Shown here: in pieces, positions 45,316 through 55,179 of the stretch | How the letters are laid out: each line of letters opens with the position of its first letter | How positions within the stretch are numbered: position 1 is the stretch's first letter | Assembly: GCF_000585395.1 (NCBI RefSeq) | Contig: NZ_KK073875.1 | Span: 4,326,524-4,390,523 of the forward strand | Source of the DNA: Saccharibacillus sacchari DSM 19268 | Lineage (GTDB): Bacteria; Bacillota; Bacilli; Paenibacillales; Paenibacillaceae | Direction of reading: 5' to 3' | Length of the DNA stretch: 64,000 nt | Translations under genes and position numbers: made by a program | Notes under the pieces: generated by a model | What the model was told of the DNA's origin: nothing | The model's database searches: none | The model's input: only the letters and a program-made list of their open reading frames with translations

Positions 45316-45929
45316 GACTCTTCCCCCCATCTTTTAAACAAATTATGTGGTATTCCAACCGTATCCAATACCTTGCCGACCAAGAAATCGACGATTTCCT
45401 CCAAAGTGCGCGGACGTTGGTAAAAGGCCGGCATAGCCGGAACCATTTTGACTCCGAGCCTGGACAGCTTCAGCATATTCTCCAAATGGATGGCGTGCAA
45501 CGGCGTCTCTCTCGGCACAATGACGAGCGGACGACTTTCTTTGAGCATGACATCAGCCGCACGGGTCATCAGATTGTCGGACGAACCATGAGCAATCGAC
45601 GACAACGTACCCATGGAACAAGGGGCGACGATCATTCCCTCGGCCCGAAAAGAACCGCTGGCGATCGACGCCCCAATATCCGCCACCGGATGATAGATCA
45701 AGCGACCTGAACGCCCGCCGAAGCGACGTTCCAGTTCTGACTCCCGGCTCGAAGCGTCAAAATCCATCTCTTCTTTAAGTACGCGCCAACCGGCATTCGA
45801 AATCACCAGATTCACGGTAAAACCGTAATCCAGCAGTTCCTCCGCCAGTCGTACGCCGTAAACGCTGCCGCTGGCACCAGTGATGCCCAATACCCAGTGC
45901 CTGCCGGTGCCTACGAGTTCGTTTACCAA
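45312..45929 (-). CDS. ubiX: Flavin prenyltransferase
   Basis: A 205-residue UbiX/Pad1 protein that makes prenylated FMN for UbiD-type decarboxylases. LGITGASGSVYGVRLAEELL binds FMN, PCSMGTLSSIAHG and RETPLHAIHLENM line the active site. It starts with TTG and overlaps mqnP by 7 bp. In a futalosine pathway the cofactor would serve the decarboxylase that acts on the naphthoate intermediate. Confidence 0.94.
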   Translation of the reverse strand: MVNELVGTGRHWVLGITGASGSVYGVRLAEELLDYGFTVNLVISNAGWRVLKEEMDFDASSRESELERRFGGRSGRLIYHPVADIGASIASGSFRAEGMIVAPCSMGTLSSIAHGSSDNLMTRAADVMLKESRPLVIVPRETPLHAIHLENMLKLSRLGVKMVPAMPAFYQRPRTLEEIVDFLVGKVLDTVGIPHNLFKRWGEES

Positions 45930-46795
45930 AATTTCACCACCAAATCGATCAATGTGAAAACAAAGACGATACTGCTAAGCCAACTGTTCATCGTGAAAAA
46001 AGCAGTTTGCACGCGGCTCAAGTCGCTCGGCTTCACGATGCGGTGTTGGTAGAACAAGATCGAGCAAGCGATCACGACGCCTGCCGCGTACCACCAGCCG
46101 AGCGGAGTAATGAAAACGAGCGAAATCAAACCGATAGCCGTTACGATATGGAAGCCCTGAGCGATCTTCAATGCTTTTTCCAAGCCGAACCGACTCGGGA
46201 TCGAATAAATGCCTTCTTTGCGATCAAAGTCGATATCGTCGCAAGCATAAATCACGTCGAAGCCGGCGGTCCAGAACGCGATGGCGATATAAAAAACGAG
46301 CGACGACCAACTGAAGCTGTCCGTTACCGCCGCCCAACCGCCGAGCGGTGCCAAAGCGATCGTTGCGCCGAGCACGATATGGCACAACCAGGTAAAGCGC
46401 TTCGTATACGAGTACAGCAAGATGAGCGCGAGAGCGATCGGGAACAACGTCAATGCAAATCTTGACAATTCCCATGTTGCCCACAGAAATAGACCGAGGA
46501 AAACAACGACAAAAATCGCAACCTCGCTCGTTTTCAGCAAACCTGCCGGAATCGCGCGCTTTTCCGTGCGCGGGTTCTTGGCATCGATGTAACGGTCGAT
46601 CAAGCGGTTCATGCCCATCGCCGCGCTTCTAGCCCCGATCATGGCCAGCAAAATCCAACCGGCCTGCGCCCAAGAAGGCAGGTGTCCGTTAATGACCACG
46701 GAGCCGAGCAGCATTCCCATAAAGGCAAAGGGAAGCGCGAATAACGTATGTTCAATCTTGATCATTTCTAAAAAGACACGGATTTTCCCGAACAT
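45923..46795 (-). CDS. mqnP: UbiA-family prenyltransferase, probable menaquinone MqnP
   Basis: A 290-residue membrane protein with about eight helices. The first Asp-rich motif NRLIDRYIDAKNPRT and the second DVIYACDDIDFDRKEG bind the Mg-polyprenyl diphosphate. Similar to 4-hydroxybenzoate octaprenyltransferase; beside ubiX and mqnA the likely role is prenylation in futalosine-route menaquinone synthesis. Start 1 bp past menG. Confidence 0.9.
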   Translation of the reverse strand: MFGKIRVFLEMIKIEHTLFALPFAFMGMLLGSVVINGHLPSWAQAGWILLAMIGARSAAMGMNRLIDRYIDAKNPRTEKRAIPAGLLKTSEVAIFVVVFLGLFLWATWELSRFALTLFPIALALILLYSYTKRFTWLCHIVLGATIALAPLGGWAAVTDSFSWSSLVFYIAIAFWTAGFDVIYACDDIDFDRKEGIYSIPSRFGLEKALKIAQGFHIVTAIGLISLVFITPLGWWYAAGVVIACSILFYQHRIVKPSDLSRVQTAFFTMNSWLSSIVFVFTLIDLVVKFW

Positions 46796-46796
46796 G

Positions 46797-47513
46797 CTAT
46801 TTCTCCTTAATTCCGATATGCAGCGCGGCGACTCCGCCTGTCAGCGGATAATCTTCGACCTGTTTCAGGCCGACATCGCGAAATGTTTGGGCCAATTCCT
46901 TGCGTCCGGGAAACGGCTTAAGCGATTCCGGCAGCCACTTGTATTGCTCATAGCTTTTAGCAAAGATTTTGCCGAATACCGGCAAAACGCGATCGAAATA
47001 AAAATAATACAGACCCTTGAAAGGTTGGGTCGTGGGCTTGGAAACTTCCAGGCATACGACCATTCCGCCCGGTTTGACCACGCGACGCATTTCTGTCAGT
47101 ACTTGAACAAGGTCAGGCACGTTGCGCAGACCGAAACCGATCGTCGCATAATCGAACGAATTATCGGCAAACGGAAGTTCCATCGCGTTCCCCTGAATCA
47201 GCTTGATCTGATCGCCGTAAGGAGCCACCGCAATTTTTTGTCGCCCAACGTCCAACATGGCCTGGCTGAAATCAAGTCCCGTGATCGGCCCGCTTTTGCT
47301 GGCTTCTGCCAAACTAAGCGTCCAATCGCACGTCCCGCAGCACAAATCGATCGCGCTGTCCCCAGGCGACACGGCCATTTTTCGCATGGCGAACTTGCGC
47401 CACGCCTTATGGCGGTTAAAGCTGATAATGTTATTCATGCGATCGTAATTCGGCGCGATCTTCTGGAACACGTCGTGAACGTGCTCCTCTTTCGGTTTAG
47501 ACGAATCCGCCAT
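46797..47513 (-). CDS. menG: Demethylmenaquinone methyltransferase
   Basis: A 238-residue UbiE/MenG-type SAM methyltransferase, last step of menaquinone synthesis. [16 protein letters not shown] is the SAM loop, then GLDFSQAML and [15 protein letters not shown]. Lies between hepS and mqnP; overlaps hepS by one base. Confidence 0.96.
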   Translation of the reverse strand: MADSSKPKEEHVHDVFQKIAPNYDRMNNIISFNRHKAWRKFAMRKMAVSPGDSAIDLCCGTCDWTLSLAEASKSGPITGLDFSQAMLDVGRQKIAVAPYGDQIKLIQGNAMELPFADNSFDYATIGFGLRNVPDLVQVLTEMRRVVKPGGMVVCLEVSKPTTQPFKGLYYFYFDRVLPVFGKIFAKSYEQYKWLPESLKPFPGRKELAQTFRDVGLKQVEDYPLTGGVAALHIGIKEK

Positions 47514-48304
47514 TATCCGATCACCTTTCCTTTCAACTCTGCCGAAGCCTTGAAGTTTTCAATCAGCGGATTTAACAATTCACGATTTACGGTGGATGGC
47601 AGTTCCGCGACTGCATTCTCCAGTTGCTCCGCAAACATCCCAAGCCATTGGGCTAATTCCGCATGGACTGCTGTTTCCTTGTCTGACGCCTGCCCAGCGG
47701 ATCGGAAGGATATAAGATCCTGATCCGTTCCGCTTGCAACAGCCAATTCCTCTACAGCCGCTTCGCACAAGCCGACAAGGTTAAGCAACGTCTGCCAATG
47801 AGCCGACAAAGCCCCTTTCAACAAACCGTCAAAGCCCTCGAATAGGCGCACCTTGATACCGGCCACCTCATCAAGATATTCACGTAGTTCGGGAACTTTT
47901 CCTCCCTGAATCCGCAGGTACAACTCCATTTTTCTCCGGTTCACATCCGCGATTGCGCGACTTAGTTCGGCAATCATTTCGACCTCGCCCGCCGCAGCCA
48001 GCAGCTCGTAAAAGCGACTGCTGTAATAATCGCCTGCCAGCACTTTGAGCTGCCGGGTGCGCATTGCTTGTTCTTCCTCGCTATCGTCTCCCGGCGCTAC
48101 GCGGTCATGGATATCCAGACCCGTCTGAAGCAAGGCGGTGACGGTTCCATAGACCTCGCTCCGGCCGGCAAATTCCGAAGCTTCAAGGAAAACATGCAAA
48201 AGTCGAAGCCGGGCGTCCGGCAATGCCGGGATGGCCGTATGCTTCCGGATCATATCATATCCGGCATATTTTTCGGTTTTCTCCGGTACGCAGTAAGGTT
48301 TCAT
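47513..48304 (-). CDS. hepS: Heptaprenyl diphosphate synthase component I
   Basis: A 263-residue HEPPP_synt_1-type non-catalytic subunit that works with Hep[19 protein letters not shown] is the most recognisable stretch. The rest is helical. The ATG at 48304 has GGAGG 7 bases upstream. Position after mtrB and before menG matches Bacillus. Confidence 0.9.
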   Translation of the reverse strand: MKPYCVPEKTEKYAGYDMIRKHTAIPALPDARLRLLHVFLEASEFAGRSEVYGTVTALLQTGLDIHDRVAPGDDSEEEQAMRTRQLKVLAGDYYSSRFYELLAAAGEVEMIAELSRAIADVNRRKMELYLRIQGGKVPELREYLDEVAGIKVRLFEGFDGLLKGALSAHWQTLLNLVGLCEAAVEELAVASGTDQDLISFRSAGQASDKETAVHAELAQWLGMFAEQLENAVAELPSTVNRELLNPLIENFKASAELKGKVIG

Positions 48305-48421
48305 CAACAGGCCTCCGACTTTTTACAACGTTCAACGCTAATTTTGTCACAATCTTTTCTATTATAGCATAAGCTTCTTCAAACAACTAATACTCTGCCG
48401 CAGATGAAGGCAAGGTTGTGC

Positions 48422-48646
48422 TTAGGATTCGGTCTCGATATTCCCGTGTTTAGTAAAGACGGTAGCCTTGCCGCGCACCTTGATTGCAGAGGTATGATCG
48501 GTAAATTGCGCGATTAGCACCTCGCCCTTGTCCAGTTTCTCCGTGTGATGAAAGCGCGTGTCTTGTCCTCTTGTCAGCCCGATTACATGAACGCCGTTCT
48601 CATGGGCTTTGATGACGACGTAATCCGCTTTTTCCGATTGCTCCAT
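48422..48646 (-). CDS. mtrB: Tryptophan RNA-binding attenuation protein (TRAP)
   Basis: A 74-residue TRAP subunit; eleven form a ring that, with bound tryptophan, wraps (G/U)AG repeats in trp mRNA leaders. [18 protein letters not shown] and [11 protein letters not shown] are nearly identical to the Bacillus protein. RNA-contact residues Lys37, Lys56 and Arg58 and tryptophan-pocket residues Thr25, Gln47 and Thr49 are present. AAGGAGG lies 7 bases before the ATG. In Bacillus folE (mtrA) precedes it; here hup does, so folE is absent from this slot. A likely target is the trp leader at 38577-38949. Confidence 0.96.
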   Translation of the reverse strand: MEQSEKADYVVIKAHENGVHVIGLTRGQDTRFHHTEKLDKGEVLIAQFTDHTSAIKVRGKATVFTKHGNIETES

Positions 48647-48715
48647 AATATTACCTCCTTGATGGTATGTGAGATCATTTATTTGCGTATCGTTGTGTGT
48701 TCAACGGTAAATAAA

Positions 48716-48746
48716 GAAAAAGGCCGTGAATGTGTATTCACGGCTT
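48716..48746 (-). terminator. Intrinsic terminator of hup
   Basis: GCCGTGAAT / ATTCACGGC with loop GTGT, and five T after it on the minus strand, between hup and mtrB. Confidence 0.85.
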
Positions 48747-48814
48747 TCTCCCATCTTCAGCCGCAAGCAGCCTCGATGTTCAAAATCTTAAATCCCGAAA
48801 GGATTATGTAGATT

Positions 48815-49087
48815 TTATTTAATTCCGTCTTTCAGGGCTTTGCCCGGTTTGAAAGCAGGAATCTTGCTTGCCGGGATTTCGATCTCTTCGCCAGTTTGCG
48901 GGTTGCGTCCTTTACGGGCGGAACGTTCGCGAATTTCAAAGTTACCGAATCCAACGAGCTGTACTTTCTCGCCGTTTTGCAGAGCAGTGGCAATGGCTTC
49001 GAAAACAGCGTCAACCGCTTTGGTTGCTTCTTTCTTACCAAGCTCGGATGCTTCTGCAACGTGGCTGATCAGGTCAGATTTGTTCAT
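48815..49087 (-). CDS. hup: HU-family DNA-binding protein
   Basis: A 90-residue histone-like [22 protein letters not shown] starts it, [20 protein letters not shown] forms the DNA-binding beta arm. The ATG at 49087 follows AGGAGGTGAAACGC; an in-frame GTG upstream is part of that ribosome site. Chromosome compaction; probably highly expressed. spoIVA, which often neighbours it in spore formers, is not here. Confidence 0.97.
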   Translation of the reverse strand: MNKSDLISHVAEASELGKKEATKAVDAVFEAIATALQNGEKVQLVGFGNFEIRERSARKGRNPQTGEEIEIPASKIPAFKPGKALKDGIK

Positions 49088-49247
49088 GCGTTTCACCTCC
49101 TGTTACAATCATACCCGGCACTCGTCCGAGTGCCCGCCTATAAGGCGTATTTGGTCTTTCCGTTTTGCCACAAAGCAAACCGCTAGGCGGTACAAAGCCG
49201 GAATTCTCAAACTGCCCAGAACCTGCGTTCTGTAGGCAACAAACCTA
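49088..49247 (-). promoter_or_regulatory. Structured hup leader
   Basis: Between promoter and hup the transcript can form three small hairpins (CAGAAC/GTTCTG, CCGC/GCGG, GCACTC/GAGTGC). No T run. It may be an mRNA-stabilising or regulatory leader. Confidence 0.4.
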
Positions 49248-49276
49248 TAGTAATACACCAGCCTTATAATTTCAAG
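49248..49276 (-). promoter_or_regulatory. Promoter of hup
   Basis: TTGAAA and TACTAT on the minus strand, 17 bases apart, about 160 bp before hup. Confidence 0.65.
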
Positions 49277-49329
49277 CGTTTCGTCTACCCTGCAACAGAT
49301 TTAACAGAATGCCGCAAAACAACACCCCA

Positions 49330-49692
49330 TCAACGCCAAAAATCGTCTTCCTCTTCTTTTTGCCGTTCAAGCTGCAAGCGAATCGCTCGTTTCAAAGGGT
49401 CTTCCGGTGTCTGCACCGAAACGTCTCCGCAGACTTTGGCTTGGCAAGCCAGACGGATTCCGTCTTCCAGGCTGGCCCCCAATTTTCGACGTTCCGGTTC
49501 AGCCGGAGGCAAAACTCCGGCGTTTTCCGATTCCACCGTGACCTTGCACATGAGGCAGCCCATTCGTCCTTCGCAGCGCACGGGAATCCGTACGCCCGCA
49601 GATCTTGCAGCAGCAAGCAGCGTAGTCCCCGATCTTACGCGCACGTTTTTACCGTCCGGCGAAAAAGATACGGTATGACTCTGAGTGGGCAT
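49330..49692 (-). CDS. 2Fe-2S ferredoxin-type protein
   Basis: A 120-residue plant-type ferredoxin. The cluster cysteines are in RCEGRMGCLMCKV (C-x5-C-x2-C), with the fourth in LACQAKV. A charged helical tail (LERQKEEEDDFWR) follows. Electron carrier of unknown partner. The ATG at 49692 has AAAGGAGGAGCGAAC before it. It occupies the place next to gpsA where Bacillus has yphE/yphF and spoIVA. Confidence 0.88.
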   Translation of the reverse strand: MPTQSHTVSFSPDGKNVRVRSGTTLLAAARSAGVRIPVRCEGRMGCLMCKVTVESENAGVLPPAEPERRKLGASLEDGIRLACQAKVCGDVSVQTPEDPLKRAIRLQLERQKEEEDDFWR

Positions 49693-49752
49693 GTTCGCTC
49701 CTCCTTTTTTCAAAGGCATCATCCGCAAGAAACTGGAAGTCAAAGAACACGC

Positions 49753-50793
49753 TTACGTATGCCACTGCTCCCAGGTCTCTTGAGAAATCATTTCCATCTC
49801 CGTCTTCGGTCCCCGCCCCATCAAGGCTTCGACGGCCGTTTTGGGATCGAGTCCCTCAAACAAAACATGGTACAACTGCTCCGCAATCGGCATTTGAACC
49901 TTATATTTTCGAGAAATGAAATGAGCGGCCTCCGTTGTGCGAATGCCTTCGACAACCATTCCCATCGAATCGAGAACTTCTTGAAGCGGCTTGCCTTGTC
50001 CGAGCATATAGCCCGCCCGCCAGTTCCGGCTATGCTTGCTTGTCGCCGTAACAACAAGGTCGCCTACCCCGGCCAGTCCGGCAAAAGTAAGCGGATTCGC
50101 TCCCATTTCCGTGCCGATTCGCGTAATTTCAGCCAAGCCCCGAGTTAGCAGCGCAGCCTTTGCATTATCGCCGTTTTCCAGGCCGTCCGACATCCCTGCA
50201 CCCAGTGCGATAATGTTTTTAAAGGCGCCTGCAAGCTCGGCTCCAAGCACGTCACGGTTCGTATATACGCGGAAATAAGCATTCATCAGCAAATTTTGCG
50301 CGCGTTGAGCTTCTTCCTCATTGGATGAAGCCACGGCAATCGTTGTAGGCAGCCGTCTGGCAACTTCTTCCGCATGGCTCGGTCCGCAAATGACGCCGAT
50401 CTTCGACTCTTCGCAGCCTAATTCCTCCGCGATAACCGTCGACATCCGCTTCAACGTACCGACTTCCATTCCTTTCGTAGCGTGAACGCAGAGCATATCT
50501 TCGTGCCAAAAAGGCTTCAATGCACGAACGACTTCGCGCATTGCCTTGGACGGCGAAGCGATCACAACCGCTTCGGCGTCCTTGACGGCCTCTTCCATGT
50601 CGCTTGTGGCGCGAACTCCGCTCGGAATCTGAACACCCGGCAAAAAACGCGCGTTTTCATGCCGTTCGTTAATCTCCTTCACATGCTCTTCGTTACGCGC
50701 CCATAGCCGGACGTCATGGCCATTGTCGGCCAAAACCATAGCCAGAGCCGTTCCCCAACTTCCCGCTACCAATACGCACACTTTTTTAGCCAA
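49753..50793 (-). CDS. gpsA: Glycerol-3-phosphate dehydrogenase [NAD(P)+]
   Basis: A 346-residue GpsA that makes sn-glycerol 3-phosphate for phospholipids. The N-terminal Rossmann motif reads VLVAGSWGTALA, so the first glycine of the usual GAGSWG is valine. CVHATKGMEV, the catalytic lysine in LGAELAGAFKNIIA and GLAGVGDLVVT are normal. Overlaps plsY by 8 bp; the two enzymes act in sequence. Confidence 0.95.
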   Translation of the reverse strand: MAKKVCVLVAGSWGTALAMVLADNGHDVRLWARNEEHVKEINERHENARFLPGVQIPSGVRATSDMEEAVKDAEAVVIASPSKAMREVVRALKPFWHEDMLCVHATKGMEVGTLKRMSTVIAEELGCEESKIGVICGPSHAEEVARRLPTTIAVASSNEEEAQRAQNLLMNAYFRVYTNRDVLGAELAGAFKNIIALGAGMSDGLENGDNAKAALLTRGLAEITRIGTEMGANPLTFAGLAGVGDLVVTATSKHSRNWRAGYMLGQGKPLQEVLDSMGMVVEGIRTTEAAHFISRKYKVQMPIAEQLYHVLFEGLDPKTAVEALMGRGPKTEMEMISQETWEQWHT

Positions 50794-51424
50794 GGCTGCG
50801 CTCCTTCCCGCCGGACTTCGAGCCCAGCTTGTTCTCTGTTCCGTTTTTCAGCTTGACCAGATTGCCGCGATGCCGCCAAACGGCAAGTGCCCAGATCGCG
50901 ATGCCGACAATCAGCACGGCGGTTCCGTAATCATGCCAGCCGGCAGCGTTATATATAATCAGCACAACCGGTGTCAGCGTCACAAACAACAACGAGCCCA
51001 GCGAAACATAGCGGGTGAAGACGATCGCCAAGATGCCGACAATGCCCGCGATCAAAGAAGGCAGGAAGCAAAGCGTTGCCAACATGCCAATGGTAGTCGC
51101 AATCCCCTTTCCGCCTTTGAAGTGGAAATACAGCGGCCAGTTGTGACCGATTACGGCTGCCAGCCCGGCAAGCGCCGGAGTCCAATCGTAATCGGGCGCC
51201 AACCAGCGACCCAGCCACACGGCGAGAACGCCTTTGCAAATATCCAGCACAAGTACCAGGATTGCGGGCCCTTTTCCAAGCACCCGAAGCGTATTCGTCG
51301 CGCCGGCATTGCCGCTTCCGTGGTTACGAATATCGATTCCCTTGAACAATCTGGCGAATAATACGCTGAAACTGACCGAGCCCAGCAAATAAGCGGCTAC
51401 GATCGCGATTCCCGAAAATATCAT
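50786..51424 (-). CDS. plsY: Glycerol-3-phosphate acyltransferase PlsY
   Basis: A 212-residue membrane acyltransferase that uses acyl-phosphate to make lysophosphatidic acid. About five membrane helices; [13 protein letters not shown] and [12 protein letters not shown] are the catalytic and acyl-phosphate sites. The ATG at 51424 follows GGGGAGCGAACC. The C-terminal 25 residues are charged. Confidence 0.95.
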   Translation of the reverse strand: MIFSGIAIVAAYLLGSVSFSVLFARLFKGIDIRNHGSGNAGATNTLRVLGKGPAILVLVLDICKGVLAVWLGRWLAPDYDWTPALAGLAAVIGHNWPLYFHFKGGKGIATTIGMLATLCFLPSLIAGIVGILAIVFTRYVSLGSLLFVTLTPVVLIIYNAAGWHDYGTAVLIVGIAIWALAVWRHRGNLVKLKNGTENKLGSKSGGKERSLG

Positions 51425-51484
51425 GGTTCGCTCCCCTTCGTGCAACTAAACTTTTACAGCCCCTTATCATGTGCCGACGTCATG

Positions 51485-52813
51485 TTATGCGTTTTTGTTA
51501 TCGTCGGATTTGCGTCTGGTAAAGATTCGAATCGGCGTTCCTTCGAAATCGAAAGCTGCCCGAATCTTGTTTTCCAAGTAACGTTCGTAAGAGAAGTGCA
51601 TCAGTTCCGGCGCGTTCACGAATACCACGATCGTCGGAGGTTTAACCGCAACCTGAGTCGCATAGTTAATGCGCATGCGACGCCCCTTGTCTGTCGGCGG
51701 CGGATTGATGGCTACCGCATCGGAAATTACGTCATTAAGCAAACCTGTAGGAATGCGACGCGAATGCTGTTCAGCCGCTTGATTCACGACAGGCAGCAAC
51801 TTTTGCACGCGTTGTCCGGTCAAAGCCGACAAGAATACAACCGGTGCGTAGGTCATGAACAGGAAGTGATCCCGAATACTTTTCTCGAAATGCTGCATCG
51901 TTTTGTCGTCTTTTTGAACAACGTCCCATTTGTTGACGACGAATACGGAAGCTTTACCTGCTTCAAGCGCATATCCCGCGATATGTTTATCTTGTTCGAT
52001 AATGCCTTCTTCGCCGTTGATAACAACCGCAACCACGTCTGCGCGCTCAATCGCGCGCATCGCACGCATCACGCTGTACTTTTCCAGGTTTTCGTACACT
52101 TTGCCGCGCTTGCGCATGCCGGCGGTGTCGATCAGTACGTAACGTTGTCCGTCGCGCTCGAATTCCGTATCGATCGCATCGCGGGTCGTTCCGGCTACAT
52201 CACTGACGATGACGCGCTGCTCACCGAGCAAAGCATTGACAAGCGACGATTTGCCGACGTTTGGACGGCCGATCAACGCAACGCGGATCACGTCCTCGTC
52301 GTACTCTTCCTCTTCCGCTTCAGGCAGGTTTTCCACGATCGCGTCAAGCAAATCGCCTACGCCGCTGCCGTGCGCGCCCGATACGCCGATCGGATCGCCA
52401 AGACCCAGATTGTAAAACTCATACGTATCATCCATGCGGCTCATGTTATCGACTTTGTTAACCGCCAACACGATTGGTTTTTTGGAGCGATACAGCATTT
52501 CCGCGACTTCCGAGTCCGATTGCGTAAGACCGGCTTTGGCATCGCACATTAGAACGATAACGTCAGCTTCTTCGATCGCCAGCTCGGCCTGAAGCTTAAT
52601 CGATTTGAGAATTTGTTCATCATTAAGCTCGATACCCCCGGTATCGATAATGCTGAACGACCTGCCGTTCCAGTCGCCTACACCATAAATCCGGTCGCGC
52701 GTAACGCCCGGCTTATCTTCGACGATGGACAGTCGGTCGCCGATGATTCGATTGAAGATCGTAGACTTGCCCACGTTTGGACGGCCTACGATCGCGACTA
52801 CTGCTCTTGCCAT
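51485..52813 (-). CDS. der: Ribosome-assembly GTPase Der (EngA)
   Basis: A 442-residue double GTPase needed for 50S ribosome maturation. Two G domains: [12 protein letters not shown] with DTGGIEL in the first, and [12 protein letters not shown] with DTAGMRKRG in the second, then a KH-like C-terminal domain. Family length normal. It starts 208 bp from rpsA's terminator region and stands in the Bacillus place between rpsA and gpsA. Confidence 0.97.
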   Translation of the reverse strand: MARAVVAIVGRPNVGKSTIFNRIIGDRLSIVEDKPGVTRDRIYGVGDWNGRSFSIIDTGGIELNDEQILKSIKLQAELAIEEADVIVLMCDAKAGLTQSDSEVAEMLYRSKKPIVLAVNKVDNMSRMDDTYEFYNLGLGDPIGVSGAHGSGVGDLLDAIVENLPEAEEEEYDEDVIRVALIGRPNVGKSSLVNALLGEQRVIVSDVAGTTRDAIDTEFERDGQRYVLIDTAGMRKRGKVYENLEKYSVMRAMRAIERADVVAVVINGEEGIIEQDKHIAGYALEAGKASVFVVNKWDVVQKDDKTMQHFEKSIRDHFLFMTYAPVVFLSALTGQRVQKLLPVVNQAAEQHSRRIPTGLLNDVISDAVAINPPPTDKGRRMRINYATQVAVKPPTIVVFVNAPELMHFSYERYLENKIRAAFDFEGTPIRIFTRRKSDDNKNA

Positions 52814-52964
52814 TTGAACATTCCTCCCGTCAGCCTCAGCTGAATTTTCCCGTTACACGACAAGAAACGGTTAAACCAATCCATTCGCGGATTAGCCCCC
52901 GTTTCCCATCGGCAGATCCGGCCCATAAAGATGCAGATGACAGCCGATCTGTCCTTATATTGCA

Positions 52965-52997
52965 CAAACGGCGAACCCGCAGCGGGTCCGCCGTTTG
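52965..52997 (-). terminator. Probable terminator of cmk-rpsA
   Basis: CAAACGGCG / CGCCGTTTG with an inner ACCCGC / GCGGGT stem. The T run after it is short, so termination may be partial. Confidence 0.6.
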
Positions 52998-53021
52998 CTC
53001 GTTGCTATACTAAGGTACCAA

Positions 53022-54302
53022 TTATTCTTCCGATTGGCCCAGTTTTTCTTTGAGTGCTGCCAGGTCGAAACGCTCGCCCAGGGAAACGTTCATGCTTTGA
53101 TTGCTCAGCGAAACGTTAGGGTTGTCGATTTTCTCGACGCGAGGACCTTTATCGCGGCCTCTGCCCGCTCCCGATCTTTCTGGACGCTCAGTTCTTTCCG
53201 GACGCTCAGCGCGAGCTTCGCCCGCAGGAGCTTCTTCGGTTTCTTTGATGCTCAGGCTGATGCGTTTTTCCGAAGGGTTAACGTCAAGTACTTTAACTTG
53301 AACGGTTTGTCCTTCTTGAAGAACTTCCTGAGGCGTGCCGATATGCTTGTGGGAGATTTGCGAGATGTGAACCAGACCTTCCACGCCAGGAGCGATTTCC
53401 ACGAATGCGCCGAAAGGTACAAGACGTTTAACTTCGCCGCTGATGATTTCGCCTTGGTTGAACTTCTCGGAAGCCGTTTCCCATGGACCTGGAGTAGCTG
53501 CTTTGATGCTCAGGCTGATTTTGCCTTTTTCCGGATCGACTTTAAGGACTTTCACCTTAACGCTGTCGCCTTCGGATACCGCATCGGATGGTTTGTCGAC
53601 ATGATGCCAAGCCATTTCCGAAACGTGAACCAGGCCGTCAACGCCGCCGACATCGACGAATGCGCCGAATTGAGTCAGGCGTTGTACTTTGCCTTCGATC
53701 ACTTGACCTTCTTGAAGTTCAGCCATCACTTTAACTTTATTGGCTTCGAATTCTTGTTCAAGAACATCTTTAGCGGACAGAATGACTTTGTTGTTTTCGC
53801 GATCCAGCTCTTTTACGCGAACGCGGATTGTGCGGCCTTTGTAATCGCTGAAGTCTTCAACGAAATGACGCTCAACCATCGAAGCAGGAATGAAAGCACG
53901 CAGACCTACGTCTGTTACGATACCGCCCTTAACAACGTCGGTAATCGTAACTTCGAAGATTTCCTTGTTAGCCAATTTTTCTTCGAGTTGATCCCAAGCT
54001 TTCGCTCCGTCGATCGCACGCTTGGAAAGAACCATTTGCTCTTTGTTGTCGTTCAGGCTAACAACTTTAGCAACGACTTCTTGTCCGATTTCAGCGCCTT
54101 CTTCGAGCTCGCGAGTCGCGATTACGCCGTCGTATTTATAACCGATGCTGACGTACGCTTGGTCATCGTCCAATTTCACGATCGTGCCTGTAACAGTGTC
54201 CCCTTTTTTAACGGAAACCACTTGCTCCAGTTGATCTTGCGTAGCCGTTTCTTCGTTCACTTCTTGGTTTACTACTTCTTCATTTCTTGTCTCTTCCGAC
54301 AT
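53022..54302 (-). CDS. rpsA: 30S ribosomal protein S1 homologue (four S1 domains)
   Basis: A 426-residue RpsA/YpfD-type protein with four S1 RNA-binding domains (about 25-95, 110-175, 195-265, 280-350). Repeated GxVxxLxxFGAFVDV-like patterns and SLSIK ends are clear. The tail is low-complexity, arginine-rich (residues 360-400). Gram-positive S1 is shorter than the six-domain E. coli form. The ATG at 54302 follows GAGGAGGGTATTTAAC. Downstream of cmk as in most Bacillota. Confidence 0.95.
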   Translation of the reverse strand: MSEETRNEEVVNQEVNEETATQDQLEQVVSVKKGDTVTGTIVKLDDDQAYVSIGYKYDGVIATRELEEGAEIGQEVVAKVVSLNDNKEQMVLSKRAIDGAKAWDQLEEKLANKEIFEVTITDVVKGGIVTDVGLRAFIPASMVERHFVEDFSDYKGRTIRVRVKELDRENNKVILSAKDVLEQEFEANKVKVMAELQEGQVIEGKVQRLTQFGAFVDVGGVDGLVHVSEMAWHHVDKPSDAVSEGDSVKVKVLKVDPEKGKISLSIKAATPGPWETASEKFNQGEIISGEVKRLVPFGAFVEIAPGVEGLVHISQISHKHIGTPQEVLQEGQTVQVKVLDVNPSEKRISLSIKETEEAPAGEARAERPERTERPERSGAGRGRDKGPRVEKIDNPNVSLSNQSMNVSLGERFDLAALKEKLGQSEE

Positions 54303-54395
54303 GTTAAATACCCTCCTCGATTCAAAACCCTCATATTTAAACCCGCGGTGCGCAGAGTTCAAAACATTATTGCTTCAACCGTCTTCATTTCGTTC

Positions 54396-55091
54396 TTATC
54401 GAACGATCTTCCGATCGGCTTGGTGCACGATCGCGTCAGCCACCTCATCGATGGTCATGCTCGTCGTATCCAGCACCATCGCATCGTCCGCACATACCAG
54501 CGGCGACACTTCGCGATTACGATCCAACTCGTCTCGCTGCGAAATTTCCTGTTCAAGCTGTTCAAGCGTAATGGCTTCAGACTCCGGCATTTCCCGATAT
54601 CGTCTTCTTGCCCGCTCCTCAACGGTAGCGGTCATGAAGATTTTCACTTCTGCGTCGGGAAGTACGGTGGTTCCGATATCGCGTCCATCCATAACGACAC
54701 CTTTACGCAAAGCCATTTGCCGTTGTGAAGCTGACAGCTTCGCACGCAGCCCCTCGATTTGCGCATATCGTGAAACCGTCCGATTGACTGCGAGAGACCG
54801 AATTTCGTCCGTCACGTCTTGGCCCGAAAGCCAAACGCGCTGGCCGTCGTCTCCGGGAACCAACTCGATGTCAAGCGCCTTAAGGCGTTCGAGAACCGAA
54901 GCCTCGTCTTCCGCCTCAATGCCGTGCTTCAGCATATCCCATGTCACGGCCCGGTACATTGCCCCCGTATCCACGTATACATAAGAAAGCTTAGCGGCAA
55001 CCTTGCGCGCGACCGTGCTCTTCCCTGCTCCTGCAGGTCCGTCGATCGCGATGTTGATTCTGAACTCCCGTTCCCCGTTCAAACTGGACAA
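54396..55091 (-). CDS. cmk: Cytidylate kinase
   Basis: A 231-residue kinase phosphorylating CMP and dCMP. The P-loop is IAIDGPAGAGKSTVARKVA; DGRDIGTTVLPDAEVKIFMTA and a late lid region follow. I put the start at the TTG at 55091, with AGGAGG 9 bases upstream; no in-frame ATG is present. First gene of cmk-rpsA. Confidence 0.95.
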   Translation of the reverse strand: MSSLNGEREFRINIAIDGPAGAGKSTVARKVAAKLSYVYVDTGAMYRAVTWDMLKHGIEAEDEASVLERLKALDIELVPGDDGQRVWLSGQDVTDEIRSLAVNRTVSRYAQIEGLRAKLSASQRQMALRKGVVMDGRDIGTTVLPDAEVKIFMTATVEERARRRYREMPESEAITLEQLEQEISQRDELDRNREVSPLVCADDAMVLDTTSMTIDEVADAIVHQADRKIVR

Positions 55092-55149
55092 GGGGCCATT
55101 CCTCCTCAAAACCGTCTATCCGAACAAACAAATAGACTTCTCAATCAAT

Positions 55150-55170
55150 AAAAAAGCAGGCTGGGCCTGC
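55150..55170 (-). terminator. Promoter-proximal hairpin with six T, cmk leader
   Basis: GCAGGC-CCA-GCCTGC followed by TTTTTT on the minus strand. It starts only about 3 bases after the predicted cmk start site, so it may attenuate cmk-rpsA; it may also stop transcription coming from the PilZ gene. Confidence 0.65.
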
Positions 55171-55179
55171 GACAATAAA

